From an uncultured Opitutaceae bacterium (GTDB taxonomy: Bacteria > Verrucomicrobiota > Verrucomicrobiia > Opitutales > Opitutaceae), in the NCBI GenBank assembly GCA_903885525.1, contig CAISJA010000166.1:1-8010 (forward strand): a stretch of DNA of 8,010 bases, given 5' to 3'. The notes beneath the pieces are model-generated. The model made no database searches. It saw only the letters and a list, made by a program, of their open reading frames with translations, and was not told the DNA's origin. The stretch's first letter is position 1. Each line of letters opens with the position of its first letter. A program made the translations under genes and the position numbers. Below are positions 1 through 5,135 of this stretch, piece after piece.

Positions 1-215
1 GCCGGGCCGATGGGGGCGCGCGCCCGGATCTGCACCTCCCCCTGCGTGTCGATGATCATCCGCTGGATCTGGTGGCCAAAGCCGCCCATGACGCTGCTCG
101 AAACCAGCATCAACGCCACGCCCAGCCCCACGCCCACGACGGAAATCAGGGTGAAAAACGACACCCGCCCGGTCGGGAAGAGTTGCTTGAGGGCGAGGTA
201 GAAGGGCCAGGACAT
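1..215 (-). CDS. lolC: LolC/LolE-family lipoprotein-releasing ABC transporter permease, N-terminal part (runs off left edge)
   Basis: Only the first 71 codons are in the window, reading leftwards from the ATG at 215-213. The protein starts MSWPFYLALKQLF, then a short basic patch (PTGR) and one long hydrophobic helix at about residues 19-41 (FFTLISVVGVGLGVALML), followed by SSSVMGGFGHQIQRMII and the start of an extracytoplasmic domain. This order (xxALRYL-like start, basic turn, FxSxISVxGxxLGVxxLxxVxSVMxGF) is the hallmark of the LolC/LolE permeases that release lipoproteins from the inner membrane to LolA, with LolD as the ATPase. It lies 100 bases downstream of lysS on the same strand with no convincing terminator between, so it may be co-transcribed. 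No Shine-Dalgarno is visible before the ATG. Related FtsX/MacB-type permeases share this N-terminal design, so LolC versus LolE versus another DUF214 permease is not decided by this fragment. Confidence 0.8.
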   Translation of the reverse strand, partial: MSWPFYLALKQLFPTGRVSFFTLISVVGVGLGVALMLVSSSVMGGFGHQIQRMIIDTQGEVQIRARAPIGP

Positions 216-293
216 GGGAAAATCGCGGGGGGCAGAGTGCGGAAGTCCGACCGGGTGCCGATCCCCGCGCCTAGGCCAGCATTTCAGTCCGGG

Positions 294-314
294 ATCCGCA
301 ATCCGCATTCGGCA
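294..314. repeat. Short heptamer repeat, three units, in the lysS-lolC gap
   Basis: Two exact tandem copies of ATCCGCA (294-300 and 301-307) are followed by a degenerate third copy TTCGGCA (308-314), ending just before the lysS stop codon. On the coding strand this reads as TGCGGAT units. It is too short to identify as a known repeat family and has no visible T-tract, so it does not look like a terminator. The rest of the gap (216-293) shows only a 6-bp GATCCC/GGGATC inverted repeat with a long loop (260-265 with 291-296). Confidence 0.45.
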
Positions 315-315
315 A

Positions 316-1803
316 TTAATGCGCTCCGGTGGGGCGCAATGACGGGAAGAGGATCACATCGCGGATGCTCTCCGCCCCGGTGAGCAGAATGCAAAGACGG
401 TCGATGCCGACACCCATGCCGCCGGCGGGCGGCATCCCATGCTCGAGCGCGAGCAGGAAGTCGGTGTCCATCTTCTGCGTCTCCTCGCCGACCTGCGCCT
501 CGAACATGGCGCGCTGCACGAACGGGTCGTTTTGCTCGGAATAGGCCGGGGCGACTTCCATGCCGCCGATGCACAGTTCAAAGACGTCGATCAGGCCCGG
601 GTCCGCGAGGTTGAGCTTGGCCAGCGGGCACAGCTCCTTGGGCAGATGGGTCACAAACGTCGGCTGGATCAGCATGGGCTCGATACGCTTGCCGAAGATT
701 TCGTTGACGATCTCGAAGGTCTGCCAGCCGTCGTGGGGTTCGAGCCCCAGCTTCCGGGCGGCGGCGAGGGCGGCGGCCCGATAGCCCTCGGTGCCGCGCC
801 GGGCGCTCAGCGGCTCCCCCACGGCCTCGTCGATCAAATCAAAATAGCGGGCCACCCGCCACTCGCCCGCAAAGTTGATGACCTGGCCGCTGGCCGCATG
901 CTTCACCTCGAAGGTGCCGAGCACCTCCCGGCAAAGGTCGGTGAAGATAGCCTTGATCAGGTCCATCATGCCCTGGAAATCGCTGTAGGCCTGGTACACC
1001 TCCAGCATGGTGAACTCGGGGTTGTGCTTCCGGGAGACCCCCTCGTTGCGGAAGATGCGGCCGATCTCGAAGACGCGGTCATAGCCGCCCACGAGCAGGC
1101 GCTTCAGCCGCAGCTCGAGTGCGATGCGCAGGAAGAAATCGGCGCCGAGGGCATTATGGTGCGTCACAAACGGCCGCGCAGCGGCACCGCCGGCCACCCC
1201 CTCCAGCACCGGCGTCTCCACCTCGAGGAACTTCCGGCCAGCCAGGGTCTGGCGGATGCTCGCCACGATGCGGCTGCGCAGCATCAGGCGGGCGCGCGAC
1301 TCGGGATTGACGATCAGATCAAGGTAACGCTGGCGGTACACCTGCTCGGGATCCGTCAGCCCGTGCCATTTTTCCGGCAGCGGCCGGAGGGCCTTCGCGA
1401 CGAGGGTGTAGCGGTCGACCCGCACCGTGATCTCGCCCGTCTTGGTCTTGAACAGGCTTCCTTCGGCACCGAGGATGTCTCCGGCGTCGAGTTTTTTGAA
1501 GGCGGCATACGCCTCCTCGCCCACGAGATCCTTCTTCACGTAGAGCTGAATCTGGCCCTGCTGGTCGAGAATTTTTACGAACTGGCTCTTCCCCATGTCG
1601 CGGATCACCACGAGACGGCCGGCGACCTTCACCGGCACGGCATAATCCTGCCCGTCCACATACGCGGCCATGGCCTCGCCGGAGAAGTGGGACTGGGCGC
1701 AGTGGGCACGGAACGGGTCCGCGCCCGCCGCCCGCATGTCCTGCAGCTTCTTCAACCGCACGGCATACTGGTCGTGCGTGATATCCTGGGGAATGTCGCT
1801 CAT
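316..1803 (-). CDS. lysS: Lysine--tRNA ligase (class II LysRS)
   Basis: Charges tRNA-Lys with lysine using ATP, in the cytoplasm. The 495-residue product has the usual class II LysRS length and order. It has an N-terminal OB-fold anticodon-binding domain at about residues 55-150 (VAGRLVVIRDMGKSQFVKI), then the catalytic domain with motif 1 around 178-200 (KFLEVETPVL), motif 2 at 250-268 (IFRNEGVSRKHNPEFTMLE) and motif 3 at 460-490 (GGMGVGIDRL ... RDVILFPSLRP). CPLAK (392-396) and the ExxxAYSEQNDP region (about 416-427) are also typical of LysRS. I chose the ATG at 1803 because MSDIPQDITHDQYAVRLKKL aligns with family N termini; the frame stays open upstream to 1932, but that part is Pro-rich and unlike LysRS. 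No Shine-Dalgarno is present before this start. It ends in TAA. Confidence 0.97.
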   Translation of the reverse strand: MSDIPQDITHDQYAVRLKKLQDMRAAGADPFRAHCAQSHFSGEAMAAYVDGQDYAVPVKVAGRLVVIRDMGKSQFVKILDQQGQIQLYVKKDLVGEEAYAAFKKLDAGDILGAEGSLFKTKTGEITVRVDRYTLVAKALRPLPEKWHGLTDPEQVYRQRYLDLIVNPESRARLMLRSRIVASIRQTLAGRKFLEVETPVLEGVAGGAAARPFVTHHNALGADFFLRIALELRLKRLLVGGYDRVFEIGRIFRNEGVSRKHNPEFTMLEVYQAYSDFQGMMDLIKAIFTDLCREVLGTFEVKHAASGQVINFAGEWRVARYFDLIDEAVGEPLSARRGTEGYRAAALAAARKLGLEPHDGWQTFEIVNEIFGKRIEPMLIQPTFVTHLPKELCPLAKLNLADPGLIDVFELCIGGMEVAPAYSEQNDPFVQRAMFEAQVGEETQKMDTDFLLALEHGMPPAGGMGVGIDRLCILLTGAESIRDVILFPSLRPTGAH

Positions 1804-1890
1804 GGGAACCGCGCAGCGTGGGCGGCGTCCCCGCCTTGGGCAAATGGAAAGTGGGCGCAGAGCTGCGGCTGGGTGTGGGTTTACCCTTGA

Positions 1891-1896
1891 ATTGTA
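1891..1896 (-). promoter_or_regulatory. Possible -10 element for lysS
   Basis: On the minus strand this reads TACAAT, one base from the TATAAT consensus, in a locally AT-richer patch about 88 bases upstream of the lysS ATG. No hexamer resembling TTGACA lies 16-18 bases further upstream, so the call rests on the -10 alone. It is inferred and weak. Confidence 0.25.
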
Positions 1897-1913
1897 GACT
1901 GGGGGCGCAGGGG

Positions 1914-1967
1914 GTGGGGCGAAGCCCACCAACGCCGTCTTTTTCCCACCCTCTGTTCCGTGGGTGG
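1914..1967 (-). other. Two small GC-rich hairpins between the small membrane gene and lysS
   Basis: Downstream of the 79-codon gene, on its strand, two inverted repeats occur. One is CCACCC/GGGTGG (1946-1951 with 1962-1967, 10-base loop). The other is GTGGG/CCCAC around a GCTTCGC-type turn (1914-1929). Neither is followed on the minus strand by a T-tract, so I do not call them intrinsic terminators. They could still reduce read-through into lysS or be coincidental in GC-rich DNA. Confidence 0.25.
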
Positions 1968-1980
1968 CCGAGGCACTTGG

Positions 1981-2220
1981 CTAGTGGCTTTGGTCCTTGG
2001 CCAAGGTGGAGTAATGGGCTGCCCAATAGAGGGCCAATCCCGGAACACTGGCGGGGAGGATTAAAAGACCCCAGGCCAATGGCGGCAGAATCCGCACCGG
2101 CCGTCGCGGCAGCACGCGATCTCTTGCATCCAGAAAGACGCAAAATCGGAAGAGAAAATTGAAAACGAAGACCGCGCTGGCGATACTCGCTGCGCCGAGC
2201 ACATGTGTAAGATCATCCAT
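1981..2220 (-). CDS. Small hypothetical membrane protein with two predicted helices (79 aa)
   Basis: I do not recognise a named family. From the ATG at 2220 (MDDLTHVLGAAS) the 79-residue product has two hydrophobic stretches. The first is at about residues 6-29 (IASAVFVFNFLFRFCVFL), followed by a charged loop LDARDRVLPRRPVR. The second is at about 44-68 (LPPLAWGLLILPASVPGLALYW), with a hydrophilic tail AKDQSH. The pattern helix - FLDAR - basic loop - W/P/G-rich helix ending in LALYWAA resembles many small uncharacterised inner-membrane proteins with a 'DAR ... G ... Y' signature. The positive loop between the helices would favour both termini outside, or a hairpin, by the positive-inside rule. 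The frame is open upstream to 2337, but that part is not hydrophobic or patterned. Base composition is less GC-rich than the neighbours. No Shine-Dalgarno. It could be spurious, but the coherent two-helix pattern argues for a real gene. Confidence 0.55.
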   Translation of the reverse strand: MDDLTHVLGAASIASAVFVFNFLFRFCVFLDARDRVLPRRPVRILPPLAWGLLILPASVPGLALYWAAHYSTLAKDQSH

Positions 2221-2578
2221 AGTATGGCGTGAGTATCGAGTCGGGTCAGTACATTTTGGTGCGTAAATTATTGCCCTCGAAAACGGCCATGGGCTCATGC
2301 AGACACGACCACGGCAAAAGCAAGCATTCGCATCCATACCCCTGCGACCCTGCCACGCAATCCGATTTCAACTCTGTGCCACCAACCGAGGGCGTTTCTC
2401 AATCAGGCTACCCCGCGCACTTGCCCGCCAACCCCGGGCCGCCTCCCGGCCCATCCGGACTGCCGCCCGCGCCTCCCTTCCCGCCCGCCCACGCCCTTGC
2501 GGGCACCTCCGCCCTATGACGCTGCGCGGCCCGTCCCCGGCATTGACAAGCCGCCGGCACTCCGGCACTCCTCCCCCG
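2221..2578. other. Divergent intergenic region without a convincing gene
   Basis: This 358-base stretch separates the leftward small membrane gene from the rightward aroF-pheA leader. Open frames here are Pro/Arg/Ala-rich composition artefacts with no domain pattern. It starts with a comparatively AT-rich patch (about 2250-2285, containing TAAATTATT) and becomes very C-rich. A 6-bp GGGCCG/CGGCCC hairpin (2436-2441 with 2447-2452) lacks a T-tract. A perfect TTGACA lies near its right end (see the promoter entry). It presumably carries promoters for both directions, but I cannot place them firmly. Confidence 0.6.
2543..2571 (+). promoter_or_regulatory. Candidate promoter of the aroF-pheA leader, with perfect -35
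   Basis: A perfect TTGACA stands at 2543-2548. A 17-base spacer would put the -10 at 2566-2571, where the sequence is CACTCC and matches poorly. The spacer and -10 region hold two exact tandem copies of CGGCACTC (2555-2562 and 2563-2570), which could be an operator-like repeat. If this is the promoter, transcription would start at about 2578, practically at the ATG of the leader peptide, giving a leaderless or nearly leaderless transcript. The position just upstream of the leader is right, but the missing -10 keeps confidence low. Confidence 0.35.
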
Positions 2579-2650
2579 ATGCGCTTCGCCCCCACCGCCG
2601 CCAAATTTACCCGCTTCGGCTTTTTTCGCCCGCAGCACTTGGGCGGCTGA
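2579..2650 (+). CDS. Phe-rich attenuator leader peptide (23 aa)
   Basis: The short frame ATG (2579) to TGA (2648-2650) encodes a 23-residue peptide with Phe at positions 3, 10, 13, 15 and 16 (MRFAPTAAKFTRFGFF, then Arg-Pro-Gln-His-Leu-Gly-Gly). Three of the five Phe codons, including the adjacent pair at 2621-2626, are TTT, whereas the Phe codons I checked in the aroF and pheA reading frames are TTC. It precedes a terminator hairpin and then aroF-pheA, enzymes of phenylalanine synthesis. I therefore infer a PheL-like leader whose translation senses charged tRNA-Phe. It would be a cis-acting sensor with no function as a protein. There is no Shine-Dalgarno; an alternative in-frame ATG at 2516 would give a 44-residue product, but the Phe codons all lie in the short form. 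Chance Phe enrichment is possible, but the position, codons and RNA pairing agree. Confidence 0.7.
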   Translation: MRFAPTAAKFTRFGFFRPQHLGG

Positions 2651-2717
2651 ACTGACGCATAAACTGAACCACCAGATTTAAGCACCAGAGCCGCCTCCAC
2701 CAGGCGGCTCTTTTGTT
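2597..2717 (+). promoter_or_regulatory. Phenylalanine attenuator: mutually exclusive pause, antiterminator and terminator segments
   Basis: Four segments can pair alternately. Segment 1 is GCCGCC (2597-2602), or CGCCC (2627-2631), inside the leader peptide. Segment 2 is GGGCGGCT (2641-2648), running into the leader stop codon. Segment 3 is AGCCGCCT (2689-2696) and segment 4 is AGGCGGCT (2702-2709). Segments 3 and 4 form the terminator. Segment 2 shares GGCGGCT with segment 4, so 2:3 can form an antiterminator (seven Watson-Crick pairs plus one G-U). A ribosome stalled at the Phe-Phe codons 2621-2626 would cover segment 1 yet leave segment 2 free, allowing 2:3 and read-through. A ribosome reaching the stop at 2648-2650 would mask segment 2 and allow 3:4, giving termination. 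This is the classical pheL/trpL logic. The pairings are read directly from the sequence; the regulation is inferred. Confidence 0.7.
2687..2717 (+). terminator. Intrinsic terminator (attenuator) in the aroF-pheA leader
   Basis: A perfect 10-bp stem AGAGCCGCCT/AGGCGGCTCT (2687-2696 with 2702-2711) closes a 5-base CCACC loop and is followed by TTTGTT, with the T run already beginning inside the stem. It ends only 12 bases before the aroF ATG. No plus-strand gene lies upstream for it to terminate other than the short Phe-rich leader, so it belongs to the aroF-pheA transcript itself and is best read as a conditional terminator. Confidence 0.85.
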
Positions 2718-2729
2718 ATCCCGCCCCCC

Positions 2730-3788
2730 ATGATCCTCCCCAAAGCACCCCGCCTCACCCCCGAACAGCTGGCCGAAGTCACCGACCTGGTCGCCGAGTT
2801 CGGCTGCAAGATCCAGCCCATCCTCGGCACGATTCGCGCCATCTACGCCATCGTGGGCGACGAGCGCGACGAGCTGATGATCAACCGCCTCGAGGGCCTG
2901 CCGTACATCGACCGCATCGACCGCATCCAGTCGCCCTTCAAGCTGATGGACCGGCGCTCCGACCTGGCCAACGGCCGGCTGCGCCTCGGCGGCATCACCC
3001 TGGGCGAAGACCTGCTCGTCATCGCCGGCCAGTGCACCATCGACCCGAAGAATCCCCGGTATTTCCACGAGACGGCGCACGCCGTGAAGGAGGCCGGCGC
3101 CAACGCCCTGCGCGGCGGCGTCTGGAAGCCGCGCACCAACCCCTACGCCTTCCAGGGCGACGTCCGCTCGCTGGAAATCTTGCGGGAGGCCTCCCGCCAG
3201 ACCGGCCTCCCCGCCGTGACCGAGGTGATGGAGCTGGAACACCTCAACCTCGCCCTCGATGCCGGCGTGCCCGTGCTCCAGATCGGCGCCCGCAACGCCC
3301 TCAACTACTCGCTCCTCCGCCAGGTCGGCCGCGCCATCGCCGGCCGCCTGGACGTCAGCGTGCTCCTGAAACGCAGCATCCACATGGGCACCCTCAACGA
3401 GTTCATCTCCGCCGCCGAGTACATCGTCAGCTTCGGCAATCCCAACGTCCTGCTCTGCCCGCGCGGCACCCAGCCGGGGCTCGACGGCTACCGCAACCAT
3501 CCCGACGAATCCATCACCCCGCTGCTGAAGGAAAAGACCTGGGCCCCCGTCATCGTCGATCCCTCCCACTCCGTCGGCAAGGCCGCCTACGTGCCGGCCT
3601 GCTCGCTCGCCGCCGTGGCCTACGGCGCCGACGGCCTCGTGATCGAGTCCCATGTCAGCCCCGCGCATGGCATCGGCGACGACCCGAAACAGGCCGTCAC
3701 GCCCGCCGCGCTGGCGGAGCTGATCCGGCAGGCCCGGGCCCTCCACGCCCTGCGCCGCCCCCAGCCGGCCGCGGTCCCGCAGCGATGA
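2730..3788 (+). CDS. aroF: 3-deoxy-7-phosphoheptulonate (DAHP) synthase, type I-beta with N-terminal regulatory domain
   Basis: Condenses phosphoenolpyruvate and erythrose 4-phosphate to DAHP, the first step of the shikimate pathway. The 352-residue protein has an N-terminal ferredoxin-like domain (about 10-75; IRAIYAIVGDERDELMINRL) like that of Thermotoga DAHP synthase, which mediates Phe/Tyr inhibition there. The TIM barrel follows. Visible landmarks are IAGQC (98-102), WKPRTNPYAFQG (132-143), QIGARN (184-189), VLLKRS (211-216), IVDPSHSVGK (275-284) and VIESH (304-308). The probable metal ligands Cys102, His280, Glu306 and Asp317 or Asp318 are kept. Departures from the common family motifs are GQC for GPC, KRS for KRG, and HSVGKAAYV where HGTGRRDLV is usual. 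The start follows the attenuator directly and lacks a Shine-Dalgarno. Only 61 terminator-free bases separate it from pheA, so they probably form one operon. Confidence 0.95.
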   Translation: MILPKAPRLTPEQLAEVTDLVAEFGCKIQPILGTIRAIYAIVGDERDELMINRLEGLPYIDRIDRIQSPFKLMDRRSDLANGRLRLGGITLGEDLLVIAGQCTIDPKNPRYFHETAHAVKEAGANALRGGVWKPRTNPYAFQGDVRSLEILREASRQTGLPAVTEVMELEHLNLALDAGVPVLQIGARNALNYSLLRQVGRAIAGRLDVSVLLKRSIHMGTLNEFISAAEYIVSFGNPNVLLCPRGTQPGLDGYRNHPDESITPLLKEKTWAPVIVDPSHSVGKAAYVPACSLAAVAYGADGLVIESHVSPAHGIGDDPKQAVTPAALAELIRQARALHALRRPQPAAVPQR

Positions 3789-3849
3789 GCCCGCCCGCCC
3801 GCTCCGCCGCCAACACCGCCCTGCGCCCCGCCCTTCCAGAACCTCTCGC

Positions 3850-4932
3850 ATGAAAAAGGAACTCGCCGCCATCCGCGGGCAAATCGACCGCCTCGACACC
3901 CAGGTCGTCCGCCTGCTCAACTCCCGCCTCCGGCTCGCCCAGCGCATCGGCGCCCTCAAGCACGGGGCGCGCGGCCGCATCTACGTGGCCGAGCGCGAGG
4001 CCGACGTCCTCCGCCGCGTCACCGCCGCCAACACCGGCGGCGTGCTCAAGCCCGCCGCCCTCCAGGCCATTTACCGCGAGATCATGTCCGCCGCCCTCGC
4101 GTTGGAGAAGCCGCTCGTCATCGCCTACCTCGGGCCCGAAGCCACCAACACCCACGCCGCCGCCCTGAAAAAATTCGGCGCCAGCGTCGAGTACCGGCCC
4201 ATGCAGTCCCTCTCCGATGTCTTCGCCGCCGTCGAAAGGGGCGAAGCCGACTACGGCGTCGTGCCGATCGAGAATTCCACCGAGGGCTCCGTGCGCGATT
4301 CGCTCGACCTCTTCGTCGAGACCCCTCTGAAGATCGTCTCCGAAATCCAGCTCGAGATCGAGCACACCCTCCTTTCCCACGAGCCGCTGGCGAAGATCAA
4401 GCGCGTCTATTCCAAGGATCAGGCGCTCGCCCAGTGCCGGCGCTGGCTCCAGCGTCACCTCCCGCACGCCCAGCTCATCGATGTCGACAGCACCGCGCTC
4501 GGCGTGCAGCGCGCCGCCAAGGAAAAGGGCGCCGCCGCCGTCGGCCCCCGCCTCGCCGGCGAACGCTACGCCGTGCCCGCCGCCGCCACCCGCATCCAGG
4601 ACCACAAGCACAACACCTCCCGCTTCGGCATCCTCGGCCGCGAAGCCTCGGGCTCCGTCGGCGAAGGCCACGACAAGACCAGCCTGCTGGTCTCCCTCCA
4701 CCACGAGCCGGGCTCGCTGCTGAAGGCGCTCTCGCCCTTCAACCGCCGCCAGCTCAACCTCACCCGCATCGAGTCCCGCCCCAGCCGGCTCCGCCCCTGG
4801 GACTACATCTTCTTCCTCGACGTCACCGGCCACTATGATGACCCCGCCATGCAGGCCGCGCTGAAGGAACTCAAGCGCCACTGCCCCCTGGTCAAGTGGC
4901 TCGGCAGCTACCCGGCCGCCGCGCCGGTCTGA
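3850..4932 (+). CDS. pheA: Bifunctional chorismate mutase/prephenate dehydratase (P-protein)
   Basis: Converts chorismate to prephenate and then to phenylpyruvate, the committed route to phenylalanine, in the cytoplasm. The 360-residue protein has three parts. An AroQ-type chorismate mutase spans about 1-88, with Arg9, Arg26, Lys37, Glu50 and Glu86 at the catalytic positions. Prephenate dehydratase spans about 89-265 (YLGPEATNTHAA, GVVPIENSTEGSV, HNTSRFGIL). A C-terminal ACT domain spans about 276-355, with HEPGSLLKAL and IESRP, the latter being the Phe-binding motif, so feedback inhibition by Phe is expected. The dehydratase TRF motif is SRF here (Ser257-Arg-Phe), which keeps the hydroxyl, and the usual GPxGTFT is GPEATNT. 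The start MKKELAAIRGQIDRLD fits the family. It follows aroF closely and is not preceded by its own promoter or Shine-Dalgarno that I can see. No clear terminator follows it. Confidence 0.96.
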   Translation: MKKELAAIRGQIDRLDTQVVRLLNSRLRLAQRIGALKHGARGRIYVAEREADVLRRVTAANTGGVLKPAALQAIYREIMSAALALEKPLVIAYLGPEATNTHAAALKKFGASVEYRPMQSLSDVFAAVERGEADYGVVPIENSTEGSVRDSLDLFVETPLKIVSEIQLEIEHTLLSHEPLAKIKRVYSKDQALAQCRRWLQRHLPHAQLIDVDSTALGVQRAAKEKGAAAVGPRLAGERYAVPAAATRIQDHKHNTSRFGILGREASGSVGEGHDKTSLLVSLHHEPGSLLKALSPFNRRQLNLTRIESRPSRLRPWDYIFFLDVTGHYDDPAMQAALKELKRHCPLVKWLGSYPAAAPV

Positions 4933-5135
4933 GCCTCCGCCCCGCCCGGCCCCCGGCCTTCTTCCCCTCACCCCTAGATGCTAATAGCTGCCCCTATGTC
5001 ACAGAGCGGGCGAGCCAGGCCGGTCCCGACCCGCTATGCCTCCCCGCTTGATGCGCCCCGTTCCCACCGTGTCCGTCCCCCGTCACTCCGCCCCCTCGCC
5101 GCTTTCCGCCCGGCTTCCTTCCCTTTGATCACCCC
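4933..5135 (+). promoter_or_regulatory. pheA-gltB intergenic region, probable site of the gltB promoter
   Basis: This 203-base gap contains an AT-richer island (about 4975-5003, with CTAATA and CTATGT) in otherwise C-rich DNA. An inverted repeat AGCGGG/CCCGCT (5005-5010 with 5030-5035, 19-base loop) follows immediately. Neither a convincing -35/-10 pair, a sigma-54 -24/-12 element nor a terminator with T-tract is visible. Its length compared with the 61 bases between aroF and pheA suggests that gltB has its own promoter. The assignment is inference. Confidence 0.35.

Noticed and set aside
439..1890. A 483-codon plus-strand frame opposite lysS
   Set aside because: It lies wholly over lysS, whose motifs are clear. 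The product is low-complexity and matches no family I know.
1804..1932. Upstream extension of lysS by 43 codons
   Set aside because: The extension is Pro/Arg-rich and unlike LysRS, and the normal family N terminus begins at the ATG at 1803.
1995..2006. 12-bp palindrome CCTTGGCCAAGG as an operator
   Set aside because: It lies inside the 3' end of the small membrane protein frame (encoding part of TLAKDQ), has no partner copy and no regulatory context.
2436..2452. GGGCCG/CGGCCC hairpin as a terminator
   Set aside because: The stem is only 6 bp, has no T-tract on either strand, and such short GC inverted repeats are expected by chance in this DNA.
2297..2650. A 117-residue or 44-residue protein ending at the Phe-rich leader stop
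   Set aside because: The upstream part is Arg/Pro/Ala-rich composition artefact without any fold pattern. The informative Phe codons and the pairing segments lie only in the last 23 codons, so the short frame from 2579 is preferred.
2687..2717. The hairpin as an ordinary terminator of an upstream gene
   Set aside because: The upstream genes run in the opposite direction, and no plus-strand gene except the short Phe-rich frame precedes it, so conditional termination within the aroF leader fits better.
2580..2729. T-box or riboswitch in the aroF leader
   Set aside because: I see no T-box consensus or specifier-loop architecture, and the region is too short for known amino-acid riboswitches; the leader-peptide model explains the pairing segments.
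2607..4971. Long minus-strand frames opposite aroF and pheA (457 and 424 codons)
   Set aside because: Antisense shadows of two well-recognised genes, rich in Gly/Ala/Asp/Val, with no motifs.
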